A DNA stretch of 64,000 bases from JBAXXL01 sp038206725 (GTDB taxonomy: Bacteria > Bacteroidota > Ignavibacteria > Kapaibacteriales > UBA2268), in assembly GCA_038206725.1 (NCBI GenBank), contig JBBRAO010000003.1, positions 75,041 through 139,040 on the forward strand, written 5' to 3'. Within the stretch, counting starts at the first letter, position 1. Each line of letters begins with the position of its first letter. Below are positions 43,082-52,230 of this stretch, in pieces. Below the pieces are notes generated by a model. That model was not told where the DNA came from, did no database searches, and worked only from the letters and a program-made list of their open reading frames with translations. A program made the translations under genes and the position numbers.

Positions 43082-43192
43082 AACCTTAGTAGAAAATCCG
43101 GCACCATCACCCTACGACCTTATTACCTTATTAACAGCACAAATAAGGTAATAAGGTTATTTGTTCGTACATATTGCCTTTCTACTAAGGTT
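43082..43192. repeat. nested inverted repeat (outer 14 bp, inner 16 bp)
   Basis: Outer arms AACCTTAGTAGAAA (43082-43095) and TTTCTACTAAGGTT (43179-43192) are perfect complements. Inside them, ACCTTATTACCTTATT (43117-43132) and AATAAGGTAATAAGGT (43142-43157) form a perfect 16-base stem with a 9-base loop. The inner arm itself is a tandem of ACCTTATT. No coding potential. It may be a non-autonomous mobile element or a folded RNA. Confidence 0.8.
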
Positions 43193-43358
43193 TTGAATAT
43201 AAACTAAGGTTTATTTTAGACCGAGTCTTCCTATCTTCTTTAATATCAATCAAAATACCAATACGCCGCATCGTGTCATCTAATCTAATCCTATGAATAG
43301 CATATATTTGTTAAAAAATAAATATATTGTAATTTTTTTGTTTTTGTTTCAAAAATAA

Positions 43359-43389
43359 TTTGTAAGTCTCGTAAATATATTTAATTTTG
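43359..43389 (+). promoter_or_regulatory. Bacteroidota-type promoter of the candidate small RNA
   Basis: TTTG (43359-43362), 19 bases, TAATTTTG (43382-43389): a full consensus match placed so that transcription would start near 43396. Confidence 0.65.
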
Positions 43390-43395
43390 CATATA

Positions 43396-43545
43396 GTTAA
43401 ATTAATAATGGAACTTTTACTATCATTATTTGACTCTTTGAAATATTTGTAAGCGTTGTCTTACTTTCGTTCTTGATAGAAAATCGCCAATTTTTTAAGT
43501 TAATAGAACGCAGTAAAGGCACGCCCCAGAAATGGGGCGTTTTCC
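43396..43545 (+). ncRNA. candidate small RNA (rod-like fold, possibly 6S-like)
   Basis: A transcript from the promoter at 43359-43389 to the terminator at 43521-43544 would be about 150 nt and has no plausible ORF. It can fold as nested helices: UUAAAUUAA (43397-43405) with UUAAGUUAA (43495-43503), one mismatch; CUAUCA (43420-43425) with UGAUAG (43474-43479); and an apical hairpin GUAAG (43449-43453) with CUUAC (43460-43464). Large internal loops lie between the helices. A rod with a central bubble is the layout of 6S RNA, but I cannot confirm identity from sequence. Other options are an unrelated trans-acting RNA or an attenuated leader of the downstream VWA gene. The transcript end is about 80 bases before that gene. 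Confidence 0.55.
43521..43544 (+). terminator. Rho-independent terminator of the candidate small RNA
   Basis: ACGCCCC, a 6-base loop, GGGGCGT, then TTTT: a very stable GC-rich stem in AT-rich surroundings. Confidence 0.88.
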
Positions 43546-43625
43546 GTATTGATATGAAATAATGAATTATTAGAATTCACAAATTATAGATTTTTGTATT
43601 ATTTATTTATTTACGGAGTTATTTT

Positions 43626-46235
43626 ATGAAAAGATATTTCTTTTCCATATTAGTATTGTTGTTGGTAAGTGTTTCTTTATACGGACAGATAGTTGATACA
43701 ATATTAACTGTTAAGCCGGATGGGACAATTTACCAAACAAAACCAACTGAAGATGGGCATACCTACAGAATAACTGTAGAAGGGACATATTCTATGTGGC
43801 CCGAGTTTACAGATTGCCACGGGGTTGATGCGGTATATATTTATGACGTTCCTGAAACTTTGCGCAAATCAGGTAAGTGGCCTGAATTTTCGACTTTTTC
43901 CAATCCTCACTGGGTAGGTGATGATTCTCTTTGGAAGGCGCCTAAGTACGAAGTAAACCTAAGGAATTACACCGGTTTCAGAATTGATGACGAACCATTA
44001 AAGAAATCAGAAATTTTATTATCAACAAATAGGTATGTGCTGGAAAAAGCCGGAACAGGCAAGCCGTTCACCTTCACGATATTAGACTTTATTCTTAATC
44101 CATTGACCCAAAAGATGGTTACAGATTATATAGGCAATTGTGGGAAACTTATTGTTACAATCCAGGAAATCATAACAGGAGACCCAGTTTTATGTGATAT
44201 AAAAACTATTTGCGATGCAAATGGTCAAATCATCGGTTTACAAGTAGCTGCCGCAATTTTTCAAGACGATAGTACAAATATACACGGTAAAAAGAATCTT
44301 CTTAGGGATATTGATATTAGGCAACTTGGACTAATTTACAACGGAAAGTTTATTTGCCCTGAAGAGAGAATATGTTTAGGTGATACAACCAAACCAATAA
44401 CAATAGGGATCTTATTAGATAGATCAGGTAGTATGGGTGATGCAATAAATGCCAACGATCCAACTACGAAAATGACAGCATCAAAAAAATCTATTAATAG
44501 ATTTATAGATCATTTTAAACCTGCTGATTCCGCATTTGTAATGTCTTTTGCAACTGATTATAGATTGGACCAAAATTGGTCTCATGACAAAATTTTGTTA
44601 AAGGCTACAATTAATAAGCTTATACCTGGTGGGACTACGAATTTATTTGATGCTATTTTATCTTCATTGGACAAAATATCCAAAAGTTCTACTGAAAATA
44701 GAGCTTTAGTAGTATTAAGTGATGGAATGAGCAATGAAGGTTCACCTTGGAGTTCTAGTATTATAGATAGAATATCACAAAAGAATATTCCAATTTACAT
44801 TGTTGCTCTTGGTTATCAAGCAGGAGATTTGGCAGCTAGAAAGTACCTCGACACAATTGCGAGCCGTACTCTTGGAAAAGTTTTTGATGTAAATACCGCG
44901 AGCAAACTTGACTCAGTTTACGAAAAACTTGCCATAGAAGTACGAGAAGGTAATTGTTGTACTATCAAGTTCCCATTTGAGGATGGATGTGATTCAACCG
45001 GAGAAAACTACATTAGACTGATATACTCACCGGGTGATACTGCATTTGTCAGTCAAGTAGTAAAATTCAATTGTACTTGTGATACAACAATTAAAAAACC
45101 AACAAAACCGATCCTTGTTTCACCTGAAGATAAAGCGGTGGATATCCCTATAAATACTTCATTTATGTGGAAGAAATCTCAATACGCTACTTTTTATAAC
45201 CTAGAAATTTCTACCAAATCAGATCTATCTAACCCTGTATTCAATCAATATAATGATACAAAGGCTATCTGGAGTACCAATCTCATTCCTGGAACAACTT
45301 ATTATTGGCGTGTACAAGCAACTAATTCTCAAGATAATAGTGATTATAGTGATATTTGGAGTTTCACAACAATCGAGGAAAAACTAGACGCACCAGTGCT
45401 AATATCGCCAGAAAATGGTGCGATGAGCGTTCCTATAGACTGCAAATTTCTTTGGAATAAAGTAAAAGGAGCCACAAAATATCGAATATTTATTTCAAGA
45501 GATCCAAATTTAACGAATTATGTATATGATGAAATTATCAACGATACAACGTTTATAGGTAAAAATCCATTATATATTTATGAGAAATACTATTGGCAGG
45601 TAAAAGCATTAAATGATACAAAAGAAAGTAATTGGAGTTACAAATGGAGCTTTTCAACAAAAGAAAAGTTACAATTAGCTACCCCGATTAATGGTGCAAC
45701 AGGGGTTAATGATGTAACCAAATTCACTTGGTCTTCAGGGACACAATCTAATCACTATCAACTCCAAATAGCTACAGATAATAACTTCAGTGTAATTTAT
45801 TGCGATAAAGATTTGCTTTACTTTGATTACACAAATTTAGCTAATTGCAATCTTGATGATATGACTACCTATTATTGGCGCGTCAGAGGTATTAAATCAA
45901 CCACTAAAGATACAACCTATTGGAGCGATATTTGGAACTTCAAAACTGATATTCCATTTGTAGGAATTATTGATCCAAAATTTCAAAATATAAATATTTA
46001 TCCAAATCCTACTGAAAACAAAGCTGTTTTGCACATGTATTATACTGAAACCTGTGACGCAAGGATTGAAATTAGCAACGCTGAAGGCAAAATTATTAAA
46101 ACAGATACTATTCGAATAATGTTTGGCAATAACATATACGAAATAATCACTAAGAATTGGAATTCCGGGAGCTATTACGTTACTATTACAACACCATTGG
46201 GTCATATTACCCGAGAATTGATTGTCGCAAGATAA
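43626..46235 (+). CDS. T9SS-sorted secreted protein with VWA and three FN3-like domains
   Basis: The 869-residue protein has a signal peptide (KRYFFSILVLLLVSVSLYGQ), an N-terminal region of about 250 residues, and a VWA domain whose MIDAS motif is DRSGSMG, with PGGTTNLFDA and VLSDGMSNEG supplying the other ligands. Three FN3-like repeats follow, each ending with a YYWRV/YYWQV ... W-x-F pattern (TTYYWRVQATN, EKYYWQVKALN, TTYYWRVRGIK). The C-terminus is a T9SS sorting domain (NINIYPNPTENKAVLHMYY ... GSYYVTITTPLGH). VWA proteins of this kind usually mediate binding to surfaces or other proteins; the ligand is unknown. Nothing in the gene links it to the candidate RNA upstream. Confidence 0.88.
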   Translation: MKRYFFSILVLLLVSVSLYGQIVDTILTVKPDGTIYQTKPTEDGHTYRITVEGTYSMWPEFTDCHGVDAVYIYDVPETLRKSGKWPEFSTFSNPHWVGDDSLWKAPKYEVNLRNYTGFRIDDEPLKKSEILLSTNRYVLEKAGTGKPFTFTILDFILNPLTQKMVTDYIGNCGKLIVTIQEIITGDPVLCDIKTICDANGQIIGLQVAAAIFQDDSTNIHGKKNLLRDIDIRQLGLIYNGKFICPEERICLGDTTKPITIGILLDRSGSMGDAINANDPTTKMTASKKSINRFIDHFKPADSAFVMSFATDYRLDQNWSHDKILLKATINKLIPGGTTNLFDAILSSLDKISKSSTENRALVVLSDGMSNEGSPWSSSIIDRISQKNIPIYIVALGYQAGDLAARKYLDTIASRTLGKVFDVNTASKLDSVYEKLAIEVREGNCCTIKFPFEDGCDSTGENYIRLIYSPGDTAFVSQVVKFNCTCDTTIKKPTKPILVSPEDKAVDIPINTSFMWKKSQYATFYNLEISTKSDLSNPVFNQYNDTKAIWSTNLIPGTTYYWRVQATNSQDNSDYSDIWSFTTIEEKLDAPVLISPENGAMSVPIDCKFLWNKVKGATKYRIFISRDPNLTNYVYDEIINDTTFIGKNPLYIYEKYYWQVKALNDTKESNWSYKWSFSTKEKLQLATPINGATGVNDVTKFTWSSGTQSNHYQLQIATDNNFSVIYCDKDLLYFDYTNLANCNLDDMTTYYWRVRGIKSTTKDTTYWSDIWNFKTDIPFVGIIDPKFQNINIYPNPTENKAVLHMYYTETCDARIEISNAEGKIIKTDTIRIMFGNNIYEIITKNWNSGSYYVTITTPLGHITRELIVAR

Positions 46236-46399
46236 ACATATTATCATTATTTCCACTACTTTCTTCCCACAAGCGTCAAACCACTAAGTTCGGCGCTTTT
46301 TTTTATTCAACCCCTTTGGGGCTGAATTCGGATTTCGCTTTGCCACGGGTTTCACCCGCGGTTATTGAGATTAAGGTACTTCGTAGCTTGAAGATGGCA

Positions 46400-46560
46400 T
46401 CTCGACTCCGCTCGATGACCGGCACGACTCCGCTTGGGTGACCGGCACGACTCCGCTTGGGTGACCGGCACGACTCCGCTCGATGACCGGCACGACTCCG
46501 CTTGGGTGACCGGCACGACTCCGCTCGATGACCGGCACGACTTCGCTCGATGACCGGCAG
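46400..46560. repeat. tandem array of 22/23-bp units
   Basis: Units GACCGGCACGACTCCGCT plus either CGAT (22 bp) or TGGGT (23 bp) follow one another, with six full units, a degenerate unit before them and a partial one after. The two unit types alternate irregularly. GC content is well above the surroundings. Frames across it encode only repeats and are not genes. The rest of 46236-46723 is non-coding; 46577-46620 holds a CTCTTCGCAAGCTCAGAG block also found at 55027. Confidence 0.85.
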
Positions 46561-46655
46561 ATTCTTCGCGTTCAAAATTCAAAATTGTTGGACTGGACTC
46601 TTCGCAAGCTCAGAGTGACGACTGGTCTTCTTTACGCCTTCGCGATTCGCCCTTC

Positions 46656-46685
46656 TTGACAATTGCCAATAGTTTCGTAATTTTG
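46656..46685 (+). promoter_or_regulatory. Bacteroidota-type promoter of gltX
   Basis: TTG (46656-46658), 19 bases, TAATTTTG (46678-46685), 38 bases before the ATG. Confidence 0.6.
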
Positions 46686-46723
46686 TACATCACATAAAAG
46701 TAAAATATAAAAATAGGATAATA

Positions 46724-48196
46724 ATGAAAGATGTACGAGTAAGATTTGCGCCGTCACCCACAGGATATTTGCACGTGGGCGGATTGAGAACCGCTTTGTA
46801 TAATTACCTTTTCGCCAAACACTTTGGCGGTAAGATGATTTTGAGAATTGAGGATACCGACCAAACACGTTTTGTCGAAGGTGCTGTTGAAAATTTAATT
46901 AATTCCCTTCGCTGGGCGGGAATCGAGTTTGACGAAAGCCCTGAGGTAGGCGGCGCTTATGGTCCTTATGTTCAAAGCGAACGCTTCGATATGTATCGTA
47001 AACACGCTCAAATTGTGCTCGATAATGGACACGCATATTATGCTTTTGATACGCCGGAGGAATTGCTTGCGATGCGTACCCAAAAGCCGGGCGCTGTGGT
47101 TGCACCAAAATACGACCGCTTAGTTATGAAAAACCAATATACTCTCGGCGAAAAGGAAACAACGCGTCTTTTAGCTGAGAAAGCTCTTTATGTAATACGT
47201 TTGCGTATTCCTCCCGATGCAGAAATTATGTTTGAAGATATCATTCGCGGCGAAATCACTGTTCAAGGTTGCGATGTGGATGACCAGATTTTATTGAAAT
47301 CCGACGGTTTCCCGACGTACCATTTGGCAAATGTTGTGGATGACCATTTTATGAAAATTTCGCATATCATCCGCGGTGAAGAATGGCTTCCGTCAACTCC
47401 TAAACACGCTTTCCTATACGACGCGTTTGGTTGGGAAAGACCGGAATTCGCTCATCTGCCGTTGCTTTTGAACACCGGCAAACAAAAACTGAGCAAGCGG
47501 CAAGGCGACGTATCGGTCGAGGATTTCCGCGCTAAAGGTTATTTCCGCGACGCGTTCGTAAACTTTATCGCGCTTTTGGGTTACAATCCTACAGCTGACC
47601 GCGAGATTTTCACAATTGAAGAGATGATCGAATTATTCGATATATCGAAGGTGAATAAATCGGGTGCTGTGTTTGATTTGCAAAAATTGGAATGGATGAA
47701 TACCCAATATTTAAAAATAGTTCCAATAAGCGAAATGGTGGAAATGTGCCGCATAACCTTAGAAAATATCGGATTAGGCGGTTTCGACGATCAATATATC
47801 GCACGAGTGATAGATTTGCTGAAAGAACGAATCCATTTTATTCACGAGATACCCGATTTTGCACCATATATGTTCGGCGATATCAAAGAATACGAAATCG
47901 AATATATCAAAAAACGCTGGGAAGTGAATTCAAAGGAAATCTCTGTGGATTTATTGGAAATCTTCAAAAAAGACGATGTATTTAATCACGATTCACTTTA
48001 TGGTGCCGCAAAAAGCTATGCCGAAGCGAAAGGAATTAAATTAGGACCTATCACTCATCCGCTTCGTATGATGACAACCGGCAAATCCGTTGGAGCAGGC
48101 GCGTTCGAAACGATGGAAGTTTTGGGCAAAGAAACCTGCATCCAAAGAATGGAAAAATTCTTAGAGATGATGGATAGCGGGAAGTTTAGTTTATAA
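46724..48196 (+). CDS. gltX: glutamyl-tRNA synthetase
   Basis: A class I aminoacyl-tRNA synthetase of 490 residues that charges tRNA-Glu. The HIGH-type motif is PTGYLHVGGLRTALYNYLF and the KMSKS-type motif is KLSKRQGDVSVEDF. The DEGP-like zinc-binding insertion of some GltX proteins is not obvious. The C-terminal anticodon-binding domain is complete, ending MEKFLEMMDSGKFSL. No GatCAB genes are in the window, so discriminating or non-discriminating charging cannot be judged. Confidence 0.97.
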   Translation: MKDVRVRFAPSPTGYLHVGGLRTALYNYLFAKHFGGKMILRIEDTDQTRFVEGAVENLINSLRWAGIEFDESPEVGGAYGPYVQSERFDMYRKHAQIVLDNGHAYYAFDTPEELLAMRTQKPGAVVAPKYDRLVMKNQYTLGEKETTRLLAEKALYVIRLRIPPDAEIMFEDIIRGEITVQGCDVDDQILLKSDGFPTYHLANVVDDHFMKISHIIRGEEWLPSTPKHAFLYDAFGWERPEFAHLPLLLNTGKQKLSKRQGDVSVEDFRAKGYFRDAFVNFIALLGYNPTADREIFTIEEMIELFDISKVNKSGAVFDLQKLEWMNTQYLKIVPISEMVEMCRITLENIGLGGFDDQYIARVIDLLKERIHFIHEIPDFAPYMFGDIKEYEIEYIKKRWEVNSKEISVDLLEIFKKDDVFNHDSLYGAAKSYAEAKGIKLGPITHPLRMMTTGKSVGAGAFETMEVLGKETCIQRMEKFLEMMDSGKFSL

Positions 48197-48252
48197 ACTT
48201 CAATAGGTATAAAGAGCAGTGAAACCCACTAAGCCCTTGAAACAAAGATAAA

Positions 48253-48293
48253 CAAAAAAAACTCATCCGATGACTTGGAGTCATCGGATGAGT
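48253..48293 (-). terminator. Rho-independent terminator of the dipeptidase gene (hairpin copy 2)
   Basis: ACTCATCCGATGACT (48261-48275) and AGTCATCGGATGAGT (48279-48293) are perfect 15-base arms around TGG. On the minus strand the stem is followed by eight T residues. It is the same hairpin as at 35986-36019. Confidence 0.85.
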
Positions 48294-48321
48294 AAATCAT
48301 ATATTGTTCGCATTAAGGAAC

Positions 48322-49689
48322 TTACTTCGCCATCTCATAGAAGAAATGAGCTGAAACTTTGATACCTTCGTAGAAGTTTTCTAATGGGTAATTCTCGTTT
48401 GGTGCGTGAATATTATTTCCTGGTACGCTCATACCCAATAAAATCGAATCGGCTTTCAGTACTGATTGGAATACACCTACTACAGGGATCGAACCACCTT
48501 CGCGCATAAATATCGGTTCCTTGCCGAAGACCTGTTTCAACGCGTTCGATGCGGCTTGAATACCTTTTCCGTCGCGTTTCACCATTACAGGATTACCACC
48601 GTGTAGAATTTCAACTTGAATTTGTACAGTAGGAGGAGCTAATTTTTTCAAATGTGCTTCTACTTTTCTTGCTATATCGTCGCTGTCTTGAAAAGGAACC
48701 AAACGCATAGAAATCTTTGCCGAAGCCCACGCAGGGATAATTGTTTTCGAACCTTTCCCTTGGAAACCGCTGGTCATACCATTGATATCCAAAGTTGGGC
48801 GAGCCCACGAACGTTCGATAGTTGTATATCCAAATTCACCATTTGTGGCATTGATACCGAGCAAATTGCAGTAATCCGTTTCATCGAAAGGAATACGCGC
48901 AAAACCCGCTCTTTCGTCGGCATCTAAATCCAAAACGTCGTCATAAAATCCCGGAATGGTAACTCTACCGTATTCGTCGCGCATTTTTGCAATCATTGAG
49001 CAAAGTACGTTAGCGGGATTATCTAACGAACCGCCGTAACTACCACTATGCAGATCACTGTTAGGACCGATGATTTTTACTTCCGCGAATGTCAATCCGC
49101 GCAATGAATAGCAAATTGAAGGTAAACCAACGTCCACCCAATCTGTGTCGGAAATTAAAACGTAATCGCATTTCAAAAGTTCAGCATTATTTTCGATAAA
49201 TTCATCCAAATGACTCGAACCGGCTTCTTCTTCACCTTCAAAAATCATTTTAACATTAATCGGGAGCTTGCCGTCTGCTTTCATTATTGCTTCCAATGCT
49301 TTAACGTGCATAAAAAGCTGTCCTTTGTCGTCTGAAGTTCCGCGTCCCCACATTTTGTCATCTTTTATCGTTGGCTCGAACGGTTTTGTATGCCACAAAT
49401 CCAGCGGATCAACCGGTTGCACATCGTAGTGACCGTAAACCATTACTGTCGGTTTGTCGGCACCCGCATTAAGCCATTCAGCATAAACGATTGGATGCCC
49501 TAATGTTTCATATAAACGCGCGTTTTCGAAACCGGCTGTTTTTATATTATTCATTAGCCACATTGCGGCTTTTCTACAATCCGGTTTATATTCTTCTAAA
49601 TCCGAAATACTCGAAATTCTCAAAAAATCAAATAGTTCATCTAAATGATTTTGTTTTTGACTTGTCAAATAATCTAATACTTTTTGCAT
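48322..49689 (-). CDS. M20 family dipeptidase
   Basis: A 455-residue zinc-dependent exopeptidase. Metal ligands and catalytic residues are in MVYGHYDVQPVDP, GRGTSDDKGQLFMHV, MIFEGEEEAGS and LISDTDWVD; the last His is in NNIHAPNENYPL. This is the dimetal M20 pattern used by CNDP/PepV-like dipeptidases, as the insert dimerisation domain after SLRGLTF is also present. It should act in the cytoplasm on short peptides. The gene starts 10 bases after the SDR gene stop, so the two are likely co-transcribed. Confidence 0.93.
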   Translation of the reverse strand: MQKVLDYLTSQKQNHLDELFDFLRISSISDLEEYKPDCRKAAMWLMNNIKTAGFENARLYETLGHPIVYAEWLNAGADKPTVMVYGHYDVQPVDPLDLWHTKPFEPTIKDDKMWGRGTSDDKGQLFMHVKALEAIMKADGKLPINVKMIFEGEEEAGSSHLDEFIENNAELLKCDYVLISDTDWVDVGLPSICYSLRGLTFAEVKIIGPNSDLHSGSYGGSLDNPANVLCSMIAKMRDEYGRVTIPGFYDDVLDLDADERAGFARIPFDETDYCNLLGINATNGEFGYTTIERSWARPTLDINGMTSGFQGKGSKTIIPAWASAKISMRLVPFQDSDDIARKVEAHLKKLAPPTVQIQVEILHGGNPVMVKRDGKGIQAASNALKQVFGKEPIFMREGGSIPVVGVFQSVLKADSILLGMSVPGNNIHAPNENYPLENFYEGIKVSAHFFYEMAK

Positions 49690-49699
49690 CGAAATTCTC

Positions 49700-50464
49700 C
49701 TAAAGATTTTTATGTACTATATATGGGTTAGCTTGATCAGTTGGTGTAAGCATTATATTTTGTATGTTAATGTGTTGTGGTCTTGAGGCAACGTAATAAA
49801 CTGTTTCGGCTACGTCGTGTCCCGAAAGTGGCGTTAAGCCTTTGTAAACTTTTTCAGCGTTTTCCGAATCACCGTGGAAACGTACTAATGAAAACTCGGT
49901 TTCAACCATCCCAGGTTCGATATTTGAAACGCGGACGCCGGTCGAATTGAGGTCTATGTTCATTGCGTCGTTAAGCATTGCTACGAAGCTTTTGGTGCCG
50001 CAATATACATTTCCACCCGGATAAGCGGTGCGCCCTGCTATGGAGCCGATATTGATTATTGTTCCGCGTTTTTGCTGAAGCATTTGTGGTAAAACGGCTC
50101 TCGATACATATAACAATCCCTTGATATTCGTATCAATCATTTCTTCCCAATCCTCGAAATCACAATCGGGAAATTTCTTGGTGCTTCGTGCTAAACCGGC
50201 GTTGTTTACCAAAACGTTGATTTTTTTCCAATCTTTGTCCAGTGACTCAACGATTTCGAAAACTCTTTTTTTATCGCGAACATCGCAAGCGAAAGTCAGC
50301 ACTTTAGCACCGTAATTATGTTCCAAATTCATAGCCAAAGTTTGGATTCTGTCCAATCTTCTGGCAAGTAAAATAAGTTTTGCTCCTTCGCGGGCAAATA
50401 CCTCGGCACAAGCTTCGCCAATCCCCGAAGATGCGCCTGTAACCAAAACAATTTCATTTTTCAT
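49700..50464 (-). CDS. classical SDR oxidoreductase (YdfG-like)
   Basis: A 254-residue NADP-dependent dehydrogenase. The cofactor motif is VTGASSGIGEACAEVFAREG, followed by ACDVRD, NNAGLAR, the active-site Ser in INIGSIAGRTAYPGG and the Tyr-x-x-x-Lys pair in VYCGTKSF. The SDR subgroup with R at LLARR suggests NADP preference. YdfG-like enzymes oxidise 3-hydroxy acids such as serine or reduce malonic semialdehyde; the substrate here is open. A TAAATTTG promoter element lies on the minus strand at 50505-50498. Confidence 0.9.
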   Translation of the reverse strand: MKNEIVLVTGASSGIGEACAEVFAREGAKLILLARRLDRIQTLAMNLEHNYGAKVLTFACDVRDKKRVFEIVESLDKDWKKINVLVNNAGLARSTKKFPDCDFEDWEEMIDTNIKGLLYVSRAVLPQMLQQKRGTIINIGSIAGRTAYPGGNVYCGTKSFVAMLNDAMNIDLNSTGVRVSNIEPGMVETEFSLVRFHGDSENAEKVYKGLTPLSGHDVAETVYYVASRPQHINIQNIMLTPTDQANPYIVHKNL

Positions 50465-50560
50465 TTTATTTTTTACTTATTTAATAAATAATAATTACAA
50501 ATTTAGCTTATTTTTTTAAAAAGGAATAAAATATAAACAAAAATATTATTTGAGCCATAA

Positions 50561-50667
50561 AAAAGATACGATTATAATCGTATCTTTCCACAAAAATATA
50601 AAAGATTAGACTATAATCGAATCTTTTTGCTTTTTTGCAAAAGATTAGAACATAATCGAAACTATTG
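50561..50667. repeat. three tandem palindrome-like units, decaying
   Basis: Unit 1 (50561-50588) contains AAAGATACGATTATAATCGT followed by ATCTTT, a perfect palindrome. Unit 2 (about 50600-50627) has AAAGATTAGACTATAATCGA followed by ATCTTT, with mismatched arms. Unit 3 (about 50640-50667) has AAAGATTAGAACATAATCGA with worse arms. Spacing is about 39 bases. They sit between convergent-free minus-strand genes; a short stem at 50685-50716 follows and may terminate the aminopeptidase transcript. Confidence 0.75.
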
Positions 50668-50751
50668 CCCTTTGAGCGTAAAGAAAGAGACGTAAAAATT
50701 TTCTACGCCTCTTTTTACAAATATCGGTTCCAATAAAATATTTGGTTGAAT

Positions 50752-52140
50752 TTAATGCGTCATAACTGCTTCAATTTCTTCAGCATATATAGGCAGGCGT
50801 TTGCCAATGACTTTACATCCATTTTCTGTTATTAAAATATCATCTTCCAAACGAATACCGCCAAAGCCGATATATTCACGCACTTTATCATAATTAATAT
50901 ATTCTTTATGAAGGTTTTCGTTTTCCCATTGGTCTATCAATGCAGGAATGAAATAAATCCCCGGTTCGTTTGTTATAACCATTCCCGGGTGTAGTTTTTT
51001 TGCCATTCTCAAGTAAGCCAATCCAAACTGAGCGCTTCTTGTTACAGTTTCATCATATCCAACATAGTTTTCGCCAAGATCCTCCATATCGTGTACATCC
51101 AATCCCATAGCGTGACCTAATCCGTGTGGAAAAAACAAAGCGTGCGCACCGGCGGTAACAGCATCTTCAACATTGCCTTTCATCAGTCCCAATTTTTGTA
51201 AACCTTCTGCAATAACCGCGCAAACTGCTAAATGCACTTCTTTGTACATAATACCAGGTTTTGCCATTGAGGTAGCTTTATCGTTCGCCGCGACAACCAA
51301 GTCGTATATTTCCTTTTGTTTTGGAGAGTATTTTCCGGAAACGGGTACTGTACGAGTATAATCGGACGCATAATGCATTGCCGTTTCTGCACCTGCATCG
51401 GTAATCATCAATCTGCCTTCTTCTAAAACTTTACTATGATCGTGATTATGCAGTGTTTCACCGTTCTGCGATAAAATAACAGGGAATGAGATTTGACCGT
51501 CGGCACCAAGAGCTATGCCTTCGACAACCCCCGCCAAATCGTGTTCATATTTACCCGGTTTGCACATTACCATCGATGCGATGTGCATTTTGTAACCTGT
51601 AACGCAAGCTTTTTCGATTTCCTCGATTTCGCAATCTTCTTTGATTTCACGAAGTGCTACAATACCTTTAATCAAATCTATCGACGCGTTCGCTTTCAAA
51701 TCTTTAATTGGAATATTTAACAGCTCGCTTAATAAGATTTTATTTTCCGCACGGTATGGGGGTAAAAAATGGATTTTCCTTTTTGCGGCCATTGCTTTTT
51801 GGATATATTCCGATAAAGTAGAATATGATTGGGTTAATGTAACACCAATTTTTACGGCTTTATCTTTGATGGATTCTTGCGGTCCCATCCACACTATGTC
51901 TTCAATATCAATATCATCGCCAAAAATAATTTCCTTATTTTCATCAATGTCTATAACACCGCAAAGGTTTTGTAAATCGATTCCAAAGAAGTAGAGGAAT
52001 GAACTGTCTTGTCTAAAGCGGTAAGTATTGCCAGGATAATTCATTGGTAAATCCGTATTTCCTAATAATAAAACTAAGCCGTCCGATAAGCCTTGGCTCA
52101 ATTTAAGTCTTCTATTTGAATATGTTTCGGCTGAAAACAT
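50752..52140 (-). CDS. Xaa-Pro aminopeptidase (aminopeptidase P, M24B)
   Basis: A 462-residue manganese-dependent peptidase that removes N-terminal residues before proline. The creatinase-like N-terminal domain (SQGLSDGLVLLLGNTDLPMN) is followed by the pita-bread domain with ligands in MITDAGAETAMHYASDYTRT, FFPHGLGHAMGLDVHD, VITNEPGIYF and GGIRLEDDILIT. All five metal ligands appear present. GTGAGGA precedes the ATG at 52140. Confidence 0.94.
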   Translation of the reverse strand: MFSAETYSNRRLKLSQGLSDGLVLLLGNTDLPMNYPGNTYRFRQDSSFLYFFGIDLQNLCGVIDIDENKEIIFGDDIDIEDIVWMGPQESIKDKAVKIGVTLTQSYSTLSEYIQKAMAAKRKIHFLPPYRAENKILLSELLNIPIKDLKANASIDLIKGIVALREIKEDCEIEEIEKACVTGYKMHIASMVMCKPGKYEHDLAGVVEGIALGADGQISFPVILSQNGETLHNHDHSKVLEEGRLMITDAGAETAMHYASDYTRTVPVSGKYSPKQKEIYDLVVAANDKATSMAKPGIMYKEVHLAVCAVIAEGLQKLGLMKGNVEDAVTAGAHALFFPHGLGHAMGLDVHDMEDLGENYVGYDETVTRSAQFGLAYLRMAKKLHPGMVITNEPGIYFIPALIDQWENENLHKEYINYDKVREYIGFGGIRLEDDILITENGCKVIGKRLPIYAEEIEAVMTH

Positions 52141-52230
52141 TTGTTCCTCACTAAATATTATAAAATGTGATAAATAAAAACTAAAATTAATTATTTTTTT
52201 CCAATTAAGCTAATAATGTCCGAAATTTAT

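Noticed and set aside
46400..46560. Possible CRISPR array
   Set aside because: Units follow each other with no spacers and no cas genes are near.
46303..46582. Two overlapping minus-strand frames with repeated Arg/Ser/Cys peptides
   Set aside because: They are only translations of the 22/23-bp tandem array; both frames are open because the repeat lacks stops.
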